From: JAIQGF01 sp051006995
GTDB lineage: Bacteria > Acidobacteriota > Terriglobia > Terriglobales > Acidobacteriaceae
NCBI GenBank assembly: GCA_051006995.1
Contig: JBPCSQ010000015.1
Span: 17,567-81,566 of the forward strand
Reading direction: 5' to 3'
Length of the DNA stretch: 64,000 nucleotides
In this document: positions 37,840 to 47,298 of the stretch, piece by piece
Layout: each line of letters starts with the position of its first letter
Numbering within the stretch: position 1 is the first letter of the stretch
Notes under the pieces: model-generated
Seen by the model: the letters and a program-made list of their open reading frames with translations, nothing else
Databases searched by the model: none
Told to the model about the DNA's origin: nothing
Position numbers and translations under genes: made by a program

Positions 37840-40425
37840 CTAGAAGTGATATTCCAGTGTCGCCGAGAAGATGTGCGCTCGATACGACGGTTGATCCGCT
37901 CCCAGCCACAGCATCTTCTGAATAGCAGTCGCGCCGGTCGGGTCCGCGTACCCGAGGACATTCGGGGTGGTCCCGACAAAGCTATAAGGATTGACCTGCG
38001 TCTGCCAATCCAAGGAGTCGTTCTGGCGGTAGATGTATTGGAACTTCGGTATCACGTTTTGCGTCAGCTTGAACCTGACGATCGCGCCAACTTCGTGAAT
38101 CCGGTTGACGTTCTGCGGATAACCGAGGTTAACGGCGGGAAACGCAGCCTGGTCCAGGTTCCAGTTACTGAACCGCGTATCGCAATAGCCTTGCGCGGTA
38201 GCACTGGTCTGGCAGTTCACGCCGTCGCTAAACGAGAAGCTCTGCCCAGCCGACAAGCTATAGTACAGGCTGAAGTCCAGCTTCTTGTTGGTAGTGATGT
38301 CCACCCCGCCGTAGTAGCTGTTCACTACGTCCTTGTTGGCGGTGAGCAAGTCATTGATCGGATCGCAGGTAGTGGTATAGCAATTTGCGACATTGCCGTT
38401 CCTGCCCTCGACGATGACTCCGGTGTTCTTCTCACGCGCATATTCCGCGAACAAAACGATGTTTGGAGTTAGCGCGTAATTGAAACCGGCGCCGTAGTTG
38501 CGCCCAATGGTGTTCAGCAACCCATAGGCGTAGTAAGGCCCGTAGATCGGCGTCGCCGTAGCAGTCATGCCCGCGAACAGCGGACTGAGGCTGGCGTCGC
38601 CCAGAGGCGACACGCTGTTCACTCCGCCGGCCTGATTGAAGTTGTCCTGCAACGTTCCCCAGAAACCGTAGATGCTCAGCCTCTGAGTGGCGTCCCAGGT
38701 CAACGACGCATCGCCGCGGTTACGTTTTCTTGTGGATTGATCCGGCATGCGCGAATACACGTTGCCGGTATCCAACTCGTACTCCTGCGGCACCCGGTTC
38801 TGGTGACGTCCGGAAATCCGCAGCATCAGGTGCTTGCGCAGTTGGAGGTCGAGTGCCCCGTAGACGGTGTCCTCGGTGGTTTCCGCCACTTCGCGATTGG
38901 TACGATCCACCCAGCCACGCTGGTAGCCGAACTTCACCAGGCTCTTCTTGTTAAGGAAGTACGTGCCGCCGATGTCGAACAGCTTGGTGGTGAACGAACT
39001 GCCCTCGGCGGGGAGGTAGAACCGGCAATTGGTCAGGCTCCCGTTAGAAGCAACTAACGCCGCGCACGTGTCGGTGTTCACCGGGTCGAACCATGCTCCA
39101 GCGCTGCCATGAAAGCTGGTCAGGAAGCTCGTGTCGGCAATGATCGGCCGCACCAGCATCTCCGCCGTCTTGTCGTCGTACCGGTAATGCTGGTATTTGG
39201 CCACGATCTTCAGGTCCTTCGTGGCCTTCAACACGGCGGTGTAATTCATCGCCAGCGTGTCCACCTGGCCATTCAGGTTCGAGGACGGCAGGTAGGCCGG
39301 GTATCCGTTAGGTGGGGTCTGGCTGATAAACGTGTTGGTTGTCAGCGGCTGGAACTGTTGGTCCTGGCGCAGCGCCCCAGGAGTGATGCTCGCCATCACA
39401 TGGACGTACTTGGTGATGTTGGCGGCACCCTGAGCAACGAACTGCTGGTACCGGTTGTCGGGGTACAGGTCCATCCGTCCGAAAGCCGGTCCGACAGTAC
39501 CGACGCCACCGGCGGTGGTGAACGTCGTCGAGAACGGATTCATCACCGTCATGCTGGGAATGTTGTTCTTGAAGAACGACCCTTGATATCCCAGCAGTCC
39601 GTCGATGTCCTTGCCGAAGCCGAATTCCGCGCCGATCTTAAGATTGTCGGTGTGATAGTTCATGGTCTCTGGCGCCTCGACCATGTAACCGGTCGAGCCG
39701 CTGCCCATGACAAACCCAATCGGACGGGTACCGACCTGGTTCTCGCGGGTGAACAAACCCGTGAGGTTCAGATCGGGCGTGATCTTAGCGCCGAAGGATC
39801 CGCCAAACGTCTTGCGGCTCTCTTCTTGCGTGAAAGGTACAACACCCGCAGCGGCAGTGCTCACCGCATTGGCAATCACGCTCGCCGTCGGACCGGATTT
39901 CAGAGCGGTGTACAGGGTATTCCGCATCGTCGGATCGACGTTCCACACCCCTTGGCCGCCACTCGAGAACAGCGTACGGGTGGTACCGCTAAATAGATGG
40001 GGCGTCTGGTCGAAGCGGAACTGCGCCTTGTACCGCCCGTACTGGCCGAACGTAAGCAGCACGCTCTGGTCGCGGCTCGGACTGGCTCCGTCGGAAAATG
40101 CGAAGCCATTGCTGGACGACTGCAGACGCAGGTACTGCTGCGAACCGAAGAGGTTTTCGACGCGAGTATCGAGCTTAGGAATGTAGAACTGGTTTCTGTA
40201 ATCGGAATAAAGATTGAGTGGTGAATCGAACAGCTCGGGGCGGAAACCGTTGCTGTAGGGCAGCGTTCCCGCTTGGGTGCGGCCGTAAACCTCACCCGTG
40301 ACCCCGCGGAAGCCGAACTCCACCACGCCGCGCTCGGGAGCCTTCTGTTCCTGGGCCAACATCGCCGCCGGAACAAGCAGGAGCGCGAGCAGTGCGGTCA
40401 TTGCGAGCAGCTTGGATAGTTTCAT
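37840..40425 (-). CDS. MtrB/PioB-family outer membrane beta-barrel (decaheme-associated porin)
   Basis: 861 residues. Signal peptide (1-24, ending AMLAQ), then a long series of amphipathic strands with aromatic girdles (for example FGFGKDIDGLLGYQGSFF, IFSATLEYHF at the C-terminus with terminal Phe). Size and pattern match MtrB/PioB barrels, which hold a decaheme cytochrome in the outer membrane for electron passage. No N-terminal CXXC is visible, unlike Shewanella MtrB; several Cys pairs occur in loops. ATG 40425 has AGGAG eight bases upstream. It lies 19 bases downstream of the decaheme gene, so they form an operon. Confidence 0.85.
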   Translation of the reverse strand: MKLSKLLAMTALLALLLVPAAMLAQEQKAPERGVVEFGFRGVTGEVYGRTQAGTLPYSNGFRPELFDSPLNLYSDYRNQFYIPKLDTRVENLFGSQQYLRLQSSSNGFAFSDGASPSRDQSVLLTFGQYGRYKAQFRFDQTPHLFSGTTRTLFSSGGQGVWNVDPTMRNTLYTALKSGPTASVIANAVSTAAAGVVPFTQEESRKTFGGSFGAKITPDLNLTGLFTRENQVGTRPIGFVMGSGSTGYMVEAPETMNYHTDNLKIGAEFGFGKDIDGLLGYQGSFFKNNIPSMTVMNPFSTTFTTAGGVGTVGPAFGRMDLYPDNRYQQFVAQGAANITKYVHVMASITPGALRQDQQFQPLTTNTFISQTPPNGYPAYLPSSNLNGQVDTLAMNYTAVLKATKDLKIVAKYQHYRYDDKTAEMLVRPIIADTSFLTSFHGSAGAWFDPVNTDTCAALVASNGSLTNCRFYLPAEGSSFTTKLFDIGGTYFLNKKSLVKFGYQRGWVDRTNREVAETTEDTVYGALDLQLRKHLMLRISGRHQNRVPQEYELDTGNVYSRMPDQSTRKRNRGDASLTWDATQRLSIYGFWGTLQDNFNQAGGVNSVSPLGDASLSPLFAGMTATATPIYGPYYAYGLLNTIGRNYGAGFNYALTPNIVLFAEYAREKNTGVIVEGRNGNVANCYTTTCDPINDLLTANKDVVNSYYGGVDITTNKKLDFSLYYSLSAGQSFSFSDGVNCQTSATAQGYCDTRFSNWNLDQAAFPAVNLGYPQNVNRIHEVGAIVRFKLTQNVIPKFQYIYRQNDSLDWQTQVNPYSFVGTTPNVLGYADPTGATAIQKMLWLGADQPSYRAHIFSATLEYHF

Positions 40426-40444
40426 TGCTCTCTCTCCTTTCTCC

Positions 40445-41473
40445 CTAACGCAGGAAGAACGTCCCCGAAGGGGCGTTGGTCCCGTGGATTTTCGAGTGGC
40501 AGTTGGCGCAGCCACGGTTGAACGTCTTGTTGGGATAGCCCATCGCCGGGCCGCCGGGACTGCTGGCAACGTTGCCCAGCGGATACCCAATGGTGCCGGT
40601 CCCATGCGCGAATTCGTTGTGGCACTCCTGGCAGAGCCGGGGAATGCGCGCCTTCAGCAATTGCGGATTGAAGGAGCCATGTGGTTCGTGACAGGTATCA
40701 CAGTTTTCCGTGACCGGCTGATGCGACCACAGGAACGGGCCGCGCCGCTCGGCATGGCAGCTGTAGCAGTTCTCGTTGATCGTCGACTGGATCAGCTGTG
40801 CCGGGTTGGGCGTACCGTGCGGGTTATGGCAGCTCGTGCAACTGACCTTGCCTTCGCGGAACGGCATATGCGAAGAGCGCTGCAGTTGCGCCTTCCGCAT
40901 CTGATGGCAGTCCAGGCAAAGTTCGGTGGACGATTTCTTCACGCCGCTTACGTCGGTCAGCTTCTCCGGCAGGAACGTCGAGCGCGCCAGCGAACGGGCC
41001 GTCTTGCTGTGACCGTCGTGGCAGTCCACGCAGCGCATGCCGCGCGATTCGTGCGGGCTGCCGGCCCAGAACATCCGGTTGCCTCTCTTGTGGCACTGGA
41101 TGCAAGCGTAGTTCTGTTCCTCGACTGAGTTCTTGCTGTCTTTGGCAAAACGGATTGCGATCGTGTCCTTGCCGCCGCCGGCTTCCAGGTGGGCTTTCCC
41201 CGGGCCGTGGCAAGCTTCGCATCCGAGTTTTTCATCGGCTGTCCGCGGATGGGCAAAGACCTTGCCCATGACCGTATTTTGGAAACGCTTACTTTGTTCC
41301 TCGTGGCAGGAAATGCAGGTGTCGGTTCCGACAAATTCGGTCACTGGCTTGGGCGCCGGCGCCGGGGCCGACGATCCGCTGCCGGCCATTGCGGAAGTCA
41401 CGAATAAGAGCAGCAGGATTACCAGCGCCGTTGCCATCAAGGGACCGGCACGACGCCTCTTCGAATCATTCAT
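40445..41473 (-). CDS. Decaheme c-type cytochrome, DmsE/MtrA type
   Basis: 342 residues with a signal anchor (about 12-31) and exactly ten CXXCH haem sites: CISCH, CEACH, CIQCH, CVDCH, CLDCH, CTSCH, CYSCH, CDTCH, CQECH, CANCH. This is the count and spacing style of DmsE/MtrA decaheme cytochromes that sit inside an MtrB-type barrel. With the next gene it forms an electron conduit across the outer membrane. No extracellular MtrC-like or terminal reductase gene is in the window, so direction and partner are unknown. Haem attachment would depend on the CcsA/ResB pair. Confidence 0.95.
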   Translation of the reverse strand: MNDSKRRRAGPLMATALVILLLLFVTSAMAGSGSSAPAPAPKPVTEFVGTDTCISCHEEQSKRFQNTVMGKVFAHPRTADEKLGCEACHGPGKAHLEAGGGKDTIAIRFAKDSKNSVEEQNYACIQCHKRGNRMFWAGSPHESRGMRCVDCHDGHSKTARSLARSTFLPEKLTDVSGVKKSSTELCLDCHQMRKAQLQRSSHMPFREGKVSCTSCHNPHGTPNPAQLIQSTINENCYSCHAERRGPFLWSHQPVTENCDTCHEPHGSFNPQLLKARIPRLCQECHNEFAHGTGTIGYPLGNVASSPGGPAMGYPNKTFNRGCANCHSKIHGTNAPSGTFFLR

Positions 41474-41764
41474 ACGACGCTCCTCCGGATATGGTGCAGC
41501 GCCCGTTCAGAGATGAACGGCGTCCGACTGCGCCAGTACTTCGGCTCGCGTCATTTCCGCATCCGCACTCACTGCTACGCGGTGACGAGAAACACATTGT
41601 TCGGTGATGTTCCGAAATGGACAACAACACGGACAGCCAAGATTGCGGTTTCCCCGCTCTACGAGCGGATAATCTGCAATGGGAATCTTGTCCCTTTTTG
41701 GGAAACTTTTTTCGCTTTTGTAGCCCGCCGGCCCTCCCGCGCATCCACACTGCCGCGAGGACGT

Positions 41765-42619
41765 ATGCGCAAATTCCTCCTGCTCGCACTACTTGCCCTG
41801 GCGCCGCTGAGGGCGAGCGCGCAGGCTCCGCCGAAGTCCGCGTTCTTCATCACCTCCGACGGCGTCCGCCTGCACTATCTGGAAGCCGGCAGCGGGCCCA
41901 CGATGGTGTTCCTTCCCGGCTGGACGATGCCCGGCTGGATCTGGGGGCGGCAGCTCGCGCAGTTCTCGCAGCGCTATCACGTCATCGCCGTGGACCCGCG
42001 TTCGCAGGGCGCTTCCGCCAAGCCTCCCGACGGCAACTATCCCGAGCGCCGCGCTCGGGATTATCGCGAGCTCCTGCAGCACCTCAAGGTCGCGCGCGCC
42101 GTGCTGGTCGGGTGGTCCATGGCGGTGCCGGAATTGATGGCCTACGTGGACCAGTTCGGCACATCGGAAATCCGAGGCTTGGTGCTGGTGGACGGCATGG
42201 TCATCACCGACGAGAGCTTCCTCAAAATTGTTCCCGCGTGGCTGCGCTCCATGGAGATGGACCGCCGCGGCTTCACCGAGCGTTTCGTCAAAAGCATGTA
42301 CAAGAAGCAGCAGCCGCCCCGATACCTGAAACGCGTGATTGCGGCCTCGCTGCTGACTCCCACCAGCAACGCGGTGGCACTGGTGATCGGCTCCGTGGGC
42401 CGCCCCGACTGGTCGCCCGTACTGGCCAAGCTCGCCGGCACGCCTGTGCTGTTTATTGGGGAAGACTTTATGAAGAAGCAGGCGCTGGCGATCGCGGAGA
42501 AGTTGCCGTCGCTGAAGACTGAAATTTTCGAGGATGCCGGCCACGCCATCTTTGTGGATGACGCCCAGCGCTTCAATACTGTGTTGGAGAAATTTGTCGC
42601 TTCGATTGGCGGCAAATAG
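41765..42619 (+). CDS. Secreted alpha/beta hydrolase
   Basis: 284 residues. Signal peptide (1-19, RASAQ), then the alpha/beta hydrolase fold: GSGPTMVFLPGWTMPGWIW (oxyanion), the nucleophile elbow VGWSMAVPEL (Ser, with Ala replacing the last Gly), and catalytic His in EDAGHAIFVDD. Substrate unknown; haloperoxidase/esterase-like. ATG 41765 has GAGG upstream. It is divergent from the decaheme operon; the 290-base gap between them should hold both promoters. Confidence 0.88.
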   Translation: MRKFLLLALLALAPLRASAQAPPKSAFFITSDGVRLHYLEAGSGPTMVFLPGWTMPGWIWGRQLAQFSQRYHVIAVDPRSQGASAKPPDGNYPERRARDYRELLQHLKVARAVLVGWSMAVPELMAYVDQFGTSEIRGLVLVDGMVITDESFLKIVPAWLRSMEMDRRGFTERFVKSMYKKQQPPRYLKRVIAASLLTPTSNAVALVIGSVGRPDWSPVLAKLAGTPVLFIGEDFMKKQALAIAEKLPSLKTEIFEDAGHAIFVDDAQRFNTVLEKFVASIGGK

Positions 42620-42622
42620 CGG

Positions 42623-43690
42623 CTAGCCCGCAACCTCCGCCTTCATCTTCAGCTTGTAGCGCGCCGCCGCGAGTTCCACGATGTCGGCGATCAATTGCGT
42701 GTATGTCCTGCCCGATTTGCGCGCTGCCATGGCGAACTCCTGCCCGCTGGAGAGCCACGGGTTGGGATTCGCTTCGATGACGTACACCTCGCCCTTGGGC
42801 GAGAGCCGCATGTCAATGCGGCCGTAGTCGCGCAATTTGCACGTGCGATACGCATCCAGCGCGGTCTGCGTCAGCCGCCCCGTTGTCTTCTCGTCCAAGT
42901 CCTCGACCGGCACGGACTTCGTCAGCTTGTAGGCGTCGGTGTCTTTCTCGAACTTCACGTCCTGGGTGGCGATGCGCGGCACGCCCTTGGGCAGTTTCGA
43001 GAGATCGAGTTCAATCAGCGGCAGGGCTTCGGCGCGTTCGTAGCTGCCCAGCACCGCCCCGTAGATTTCGCGTCCCTCGATATATTCCTCGATCAGCGCC
43101 GGGCAATCGAACTGCTCCTGTACGTACTCGATTCTCTCCATCAGCTCTTTCACGTTGCCCACCAGCGCCTTGTCGTCAATGCCGATGGATCCGTCCTCCC
43201 ACATCGGCTTCACGATCAGCGGGAACGAAACATCGTCCGCGTGCTCGGTGCGGCCCTTCCATGCGGTGGCGAAGTACGGCGTGCGAATTCCATGAAACGC
43301 GAACAGTTTCTTGGCGACGGCCTTGTCCTGCGCCAGGAAATGTCCGTGCGGACCCGAACCGGTGTAGGGAATGCCGAGCAGATCGAGGTACGCAGTGACG
43401 TTCATTTCTTTGGTGTCATCGCCGGCAAACGACTCGGTGAGATTGAACACCAGATCGGCGCCACATTTCGGCAGCGCCGAAAGCGATTGCGGACGGCCAT
43501 CCAGGACGTGAAAGAACGGCTCGTGCCCCAGCTTTTCCAGCGCTTCGAAAATCTCTTCGCGATCGTGTTTTGCCTTGCGGCGCGGCTTGCTTCCCTTCTT
43601 CCGCCGCGGCGTCTTTTCGACTTCCACTTCCGCGGGCTCTTCTTCCCACACGTCGTAGAGCACCGCGACCTTCAGTTTGCCTGCATTCAT
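42623..43690 (-). CDS. ATP-grasp ligase (D-Ala-D-Ala ligase-like)
   Basis: 355 residues. An N-terminal Rossmann part with a Lys/Arg-rich insertion (about 27-42), then ATP-grasp: DLVFNLTESFAGDD, GIPYTGSGPHGHFLAQDKAVAK, FPLIVKPMWEDGSIGI, LIEEYIEGREIYGAV and the Mg-binding EANPNPWLSSGQEF. Such proteins join a carboxylate to an amine using ATP. The DD-ligase omega loop is not obvious, so the substrate may be a peptide or amino acid. It starts 8 bases after the metallopeptidase stop, a tight pair. Confidence 0.88.
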   Translation of the reverse strand: MNAGKLKVAVLYDVWEEEPAEVEVEKTPRRKKGSKPRRKAKHDREEIFEALEKLGHEPFFHVLDGRPQSLSALPKCGADLVFNLTESFAGDDTKEMNVTAYLDLLGIPYTGSGPHGHFLAQDKAVAKKLFAFHGIRTPYFATAWKGRTEHADDVSFPLIVKPMWEDGSIGIDDKALVGNVKELMERIEYVQEQFDCPALIEEYIEGREIYGAVLGSYERAEALPLIELDLSKLPKGVPRIATQDVKFEKDTDAYKLTKSVPVEDLDEKTTGRLTQTALDAYRTCKLRDYGRIDMRLSPKGEVYVIEANPNPWLSSGQEFAMAARKSGRTYTQLIADIVELAAARYKLKMKAEVAG

Positions 43691-43698
43691 AGCTGCCT

Positions 43699-44712
43699 CT
43701 ATGGCTGCGCGAACTTGCCGCGCGTCAGGTAATTCATCGCCAGTGCCGTCGCGTACACCGTGAGGTCGGTCAGGTGCTCGGGCTCGCGATGGATTTCGAC
43801 CCGAAGTCCCAGTTGCTCGACCCGCGACAGGATAGATTCCACCAGCTTCTTGATGATCGGACGCTGCACTCCCGACCAGTAGGCCACCTTGTCGGTAAGG
43901 AGCTTGCGGTGGCCGCGCAGAAATTCAGCGGCGCTGCGCACGCCCTTCCGCTTCCGCGGCGAGACGTTAAAGATGTCCGCCAGGTCCGGATCCAGCGCCA
44001 GGTCGGAGAACGATTTCTCGTCGGCCATCAGCTGCTGGTAAAAATCGCCGACGGTGGCTCGCATCTCGGCGACCGTAATGTCGGTGTCTCCGGTCGCGCG
44101 CAACGGCGGCAGATCGCCCAAATGATGTGCGATCCGGTTCATGTACTTCAGCTTCGCCATCGCCGGCCATCCGCGATAGCGCGTACGCCAGCGCGATCCG
44201 GGCGTCAGCCACACCGCAAAGGTTTCCGCAAAATCCTCATCGGGATGTTTCTGCGCATACCAGCCCGCCATGTGACGTACGTAGCTGCGCGAGAACGGCA
44301 CCGGGCGGTAGTTCTCGCGATAGGCGCGCCGATAGGAGCCGAACATTTGCCGCCAATCCGGCGTCTTGTAGAGCTGGTAGGCGTAGTTGAAGGCGTGGCC
44401 CGCTTCGTGCCGCAGGTACATCATGATCTCGCGCGCGTCTTCGAGGTCGTTCATCTCGCGCTCCAGCCGGGACAACTGCGGATTGGCCAGGTAGAACGGG
44501 ATGCCGATCACCGGCTCGCCCGACGGACATCCCCACTCGTCGGTCAGGTAGCACGGCGGCCGGAAATGCTTCAGCCCCTTGCGTTCGCATTCCTTGTAGA
44601 GCTGCTGGACAAACCGGTCCAGCGGCGAGCCGTCCAGGCGCAGGCCGAGATCGCAGATAGGTTTGTTCAGGATTTCCTGTATGTCGGCCGGAGCTGATTC
44701 AAACGCACGCAC
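43699..44712 (-). CDS. Putative zinc-binding metallopeptidase
   Basis: 337 residues. Zincin motif RHEAGHAFNY (His102, Glu103, His106) with a downstream acidic motif DEDFAETFAVWL supplying a third ligand. The family is annotated as putative zinc-binding metallopeptidase; no signal peptide, so cytoplasmic. Conserved pairing with an ATP-grasp ligase (next gene, 8-base gap) suggests one makes and the other cuts or processes an amide or peptide; this is inference. Confidence 0.82.
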   Translation of the reverse strand: MRAFESAPADIQEILNKPICDLGLRLDGSPLDRFVQQLYKECERKGLKHFRPPCYLTDEWGCPSGEPVIGIPFYLANPQLSRLEREMNDLEDAREIMMYLRHEAGHAFNYAYQLYKTPDWRQMFGSYRRAYRENYRPVPFSRSYVRHMAGWYAQKHPDEDFAETFAVWLTPGSRWRTRYRGWPAMAKLKYMNRIAHHLGDLPPLRATGDTDITVAEMRATVGDFYQQLMADEKSFSDLALDPDLADIFNVSPRKRKGVRSAAEFLRGHRKLLTDKVAYWSGVQRPIIKKLVESILSRVEQLGLRVEIHREPEHLTDLTVYATALAMNYLTRGKFAQP

Positions 44713-44949
44713 AAGTTTCGCGCCGAAGCGCGAGTGACACTCCTCTACCCCGCCCTGCCCAAGTTTATCGAGTTCCGAGCCTGTCTTCGCACATAACCGC
44801 GGGCCAGGTACTTACGATCTAGGTTCCGGGGCAGCGGGCGGCCTCGCCTGCCATTCGGAGTGCGGGTGGGAGTTCGCGCATCGCTTCCCCGTGTCGTAGA
44901 ATCGCTTGTTTCCGATTGGTTCGAATTCCTTTCTGTGGGGAGCAAGACC

Positions 44950-46365
44950 GTGGCAGATAAGACTTACGATGTGGCCATCATCGGCAGCGGCCCGGCGGGT
45001 TATACCGCAGCCATTCGCGCCGGCCAGTACGGGCTAAAAGTCGCTCTCATCGAAAAAGACGACAAGCTGGGCGGCACCTGCCTCCACGTCGGCTGCATTC
45101 CCACCAAGGCGCTGCTGTTTAACGCCGAATTATGGGACCACCTGAAAGAAGCGCAGGAGTTCGGTATCGAAGGCCTGGGCACGCCCAAGCTGAACTGGAG
45201 CGCCGTCCAACAGCGCAAGAACAAAATCGTCACCAAGCATGCCAAGGGACTCGAGTTCCTGATGAAGAAGAATAAGGTGGAAACCATCTCCGGCTACGGC
45301 CGTCTCACCGGACCAGCCAAGAACGGCGTATTCGATATTGAGGTTTCGAAAGGCAGCGACAAGAGCACCATTAAGGCGAAGAACGTGCTCCTCGCCACCG
45401 GCTCCAGCGCCCGCATGCTGCCCGGGCTGGAACCCGGGCCGCAGATTTTGACCAACATCGAGATTCTGAGCCTGTCGGCCATTCCCAAGTCGCTGATCAT
45501 CGTCGGATCGGGCGCGGTCGGCGTGGAGTTCGCCTCGATTTACCACTCCTTCGGCGCCGAATGCACCGTGCTGGAGATGCTGCCTCGCATTGTGCCCCTG
45601 GAAGATGAAGAAATTTCCAAGGAACTCGACCGCGCCTTCCGCAAGCGCAACATCAAGACCGTGGTCAGCGCGTCGGTCAAGAAAGTGGAGAAGAATAAGG
45701 ATGGAGTGGCGGTCACCTTCGAGGCAGAGGGCAAATCCCAAACCGTGACTGCCGAGAAAGTTCTGATCGCCGTCGGCCGCAAGCCCATGACTGACAACAT
45801 CGGCCTGGAGAAAACCAAGATCAAGCCGGAGCGCGGCTTCATTCATACCGACGAGTGGATGCAGACGGAGGAGCCGGGCATCTATGCCGTCGGCGACATC
45901 GTCGCCGGCTTCCCGCAGTTGGCGCACGTCGGCTCGATGGAAGGCATGGTTGCCGTCGCGCACATCGCGAAAAAGCCCGCCAAGCCGCTGGATCGAAACA
46001 AAATTCCCGCTTGCACCTACTGCCATCCGGAGATCGGCAGCGTGGGCATGACGGAGGCGGCCGCCAAGCAGGCCGGACACCAGGTGAAGGTCGGCAAGTT
46101 TCCGTTCACGGCAAACTCGCGCGCCTCCATCGTCGGCGCGCACGAAGGATTCATCAAGATTGTCAGCGACGCCAAGTATGGCGAGATCCTGGGCGTGCAT
46201 ATCCTTGGACCGAACGCGACCGAGTTGATCGCCGAAGCGGTTGCCGCCATCGAACTGGAGGCCACCGTCGAGGACCTGATGTTCACCATCCACGCGCATC
46301 CCACGCTGGCGGAAGGCATGCTGGACGCGGTGGAAAGCGTTCAAGGGTTGGCGATTAATTTCTAG
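44950..46365 (+). CDS. lpdA: Dihydrolipoyl dehydrogenase
   Basis: 471 residues, E3 of 2-oxoacid dehydrogenase/glycine cleavage complexes. FAD motif VAIIGSGPAGYTAAIRA, redox disulfide GGTCLHVGCIPTKAL (Cys44/Cys49), NAD motif IIVGSGAVGVEFASI, and the C-terminal active-site His-Glu in HAHPTLAEGM. GTG 44950 follows GGGGAG; the frame extends upstream without homology. It is followed by lipB, so lipoate use and synthesis genes are paired. Confidence 0.97.
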   Translation: MADKTYDVAIIGSGPAGYTAAIRAGQYGLKVALIEKDDKLGGTCLHVGCIPTKALLFNAELWDHLKEAQEFGIEGLGTPKLNWSAVQQRKNKIVTKHAKGLEFLMKKNKVETISGYGRLTGPAKNGVFDIEVSKGSDKSTIKAKNVLLATGSSARMLPGLEPGPQILTNIEILSLSAIPKSLIIVGSGAVGVEFASIYHSFGAECTVLEMLPRIVPLEDEEISKELDRAFRKRNIKTVVSASVKKVEKNKDGVAVTFEAEGKSQTVTAEKVLIAVGRKPMTDNIGLEKTKIKPERGFIHTDEWMQTEEPGIYAVGDIVAGFPQLAHVGSMEGMVAVAHIAKKPAKPLDRNKIPACTYCHPEIGSVGMTEAAAKQAGHQVKVGKFPFTANSRASIVGAHEGFIKIVSDAKYGEILGVHILGPNATELIAEAVAAIELEATVEDLMFTIHAHPTLAEGMLDAVESVQGLAINF

Positions 46366-46368
46366 ATC

Positions 46369-46423
46369 AGCCACAGAGGACACGGAGCTTTTTGAAATTG
46401 GTCCCTCTGTGCCCTCTGTGGCT
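46369..46423. repeat. CCACAGAGGACACGGAG inverted repeat
   Basis: AGCCACAGAGGACACGGAG (46369-46387) and CTCTGTGCCCTCTGTGGCT (46405-46423) pair with only three mismatches or wobbles, forming a strong hairpin between lpdA and lipB. Confidence 0.85.
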
Positions 46424-46431
46424 AACTCCTC

Positions 46432-47298
46432 ATGGTTATCTCCGTCGTCCAACTCGGCACCTTGGATTACGCCACCGGGCTGCGTCTCCAGCAGCGGCTG
46501 GTCGAGCTGCGCAAGAGCGACCAGATCGGCAACGTCCTGCTGCTGCTGGAGCACTCGCCCGTAATAACCCTCGGGCGCAACGCCAGGCGGAACAATGTGC
46601 TCGCCTCCGATGATGTGCTCAAGCAGCGTGGCGTCGAGCTGTTCGAATGCGATCGCGGCGGCGACGTGACCTATCACGGGCCGGGTCAGCTCGTTGGCTA
46701 CCCCATCTTCGACCTGCGCAGCTTTCTCGGGACCGACGGACGGCGCAAAACGCTGGGCGCAGTCGAATTCGTGCGCCGCCTGGAAGAGGCGCTCATCCGC
46801 ACCTGTGCCGACTTCGGCATCGGCAGCGAACGCGTCGCCGGCATGACCGGCGTCTGGACCGAGCTTGCAACTGGAGCGCGCTCGCCCGTGGGCGGGACCG
46901 TTCAGTCCAAGATTGCCGCCATCGGCGTGCACGTCTCGCGCGGCGTCACCTCGCACGGCTTCGCGCTCAATGTCACCAACCAGCCGCTGGAATACTTCCA
47001 GCTCATCGTCCCCTGCGGAATTGCGACCAAGCCGGTTACCTCGATTCAGAACCAGCTTTCAAAGAATGCCATCCCGAGCAAGGACGCGGATGCGTCCAAG
47101 GACCCCCACCCGACACGGATTCCTTCCCTCGACGACGTCGCCCAATCCGCCGCTCGCAATTTCGGACGTGTCTTCAACTCGCAGATTGTCTGGGTGGATT
47201 CGCTCGATGCCCTGCTCGGACGCAAAGTCGGCGTGCCCGCTCGCGCGCCCGAGGAACTGCGCAAGCTCACCGGCGAGAACGATACCTTCTGGACCTAA
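46432..47298 (+). CDS. lipB: Octanoyltransferase LipB with in-frame insertions
   Basis: 288 residues, longer than the usual 210-250. The active site is complete: RGGDVTYHGPGQLVGYPI, Lys160 in SKIAAIGVHVSRGVTSHGF, and nucleophile Cys195 in IVPCGI. It transfers octanoyl from ACP to lipoyl domains. Two extra segments occur: about 144-158 (TELATGARSPVGGTVQ) and about 207-233 (NQLSKNAIPSKDADASKDPH). The second is encoded by DNA resembling a dispersed intergenic repeat. It overlaps the convergent downstream gene by 4 bases. Confidence 0.95.
   Translation: MVISVVQLGTLDYATGLRLQQRLVELRKSDQIGNVLLLLEHSPVITLGRNARRNNVLASDDVLKQRGVELFECDRGGDVTYHGPGQLVGYPIFDLRSFLGTDGRRKTLGAVEFVRRLEEALIRTCADFGIGSERVAGMTGVWTELATGARSPVGGTVQSKIAAIGVHVSRGVTSHGFALNVTNQPLEYFQLIVPCGIATKPVTSIQNQLSKNAIPSKDADASKDPHPTRIPSLDDVAQSAARNFGRVFNSQIVWVDSLDALLGRKVGVPARAPEELRKLTGENDTFWT
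47066..47125. repeat. Probable repeat-derived insertion in lipB
   Basis: GCCATCCCGAGCAAGGACGC and following words resemble the reverse complement of the GTCCCTTGCT(GCG)CTCGGGATG element at 4605. It encodes residues absent from typical LipB. Confidence 0.45.
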
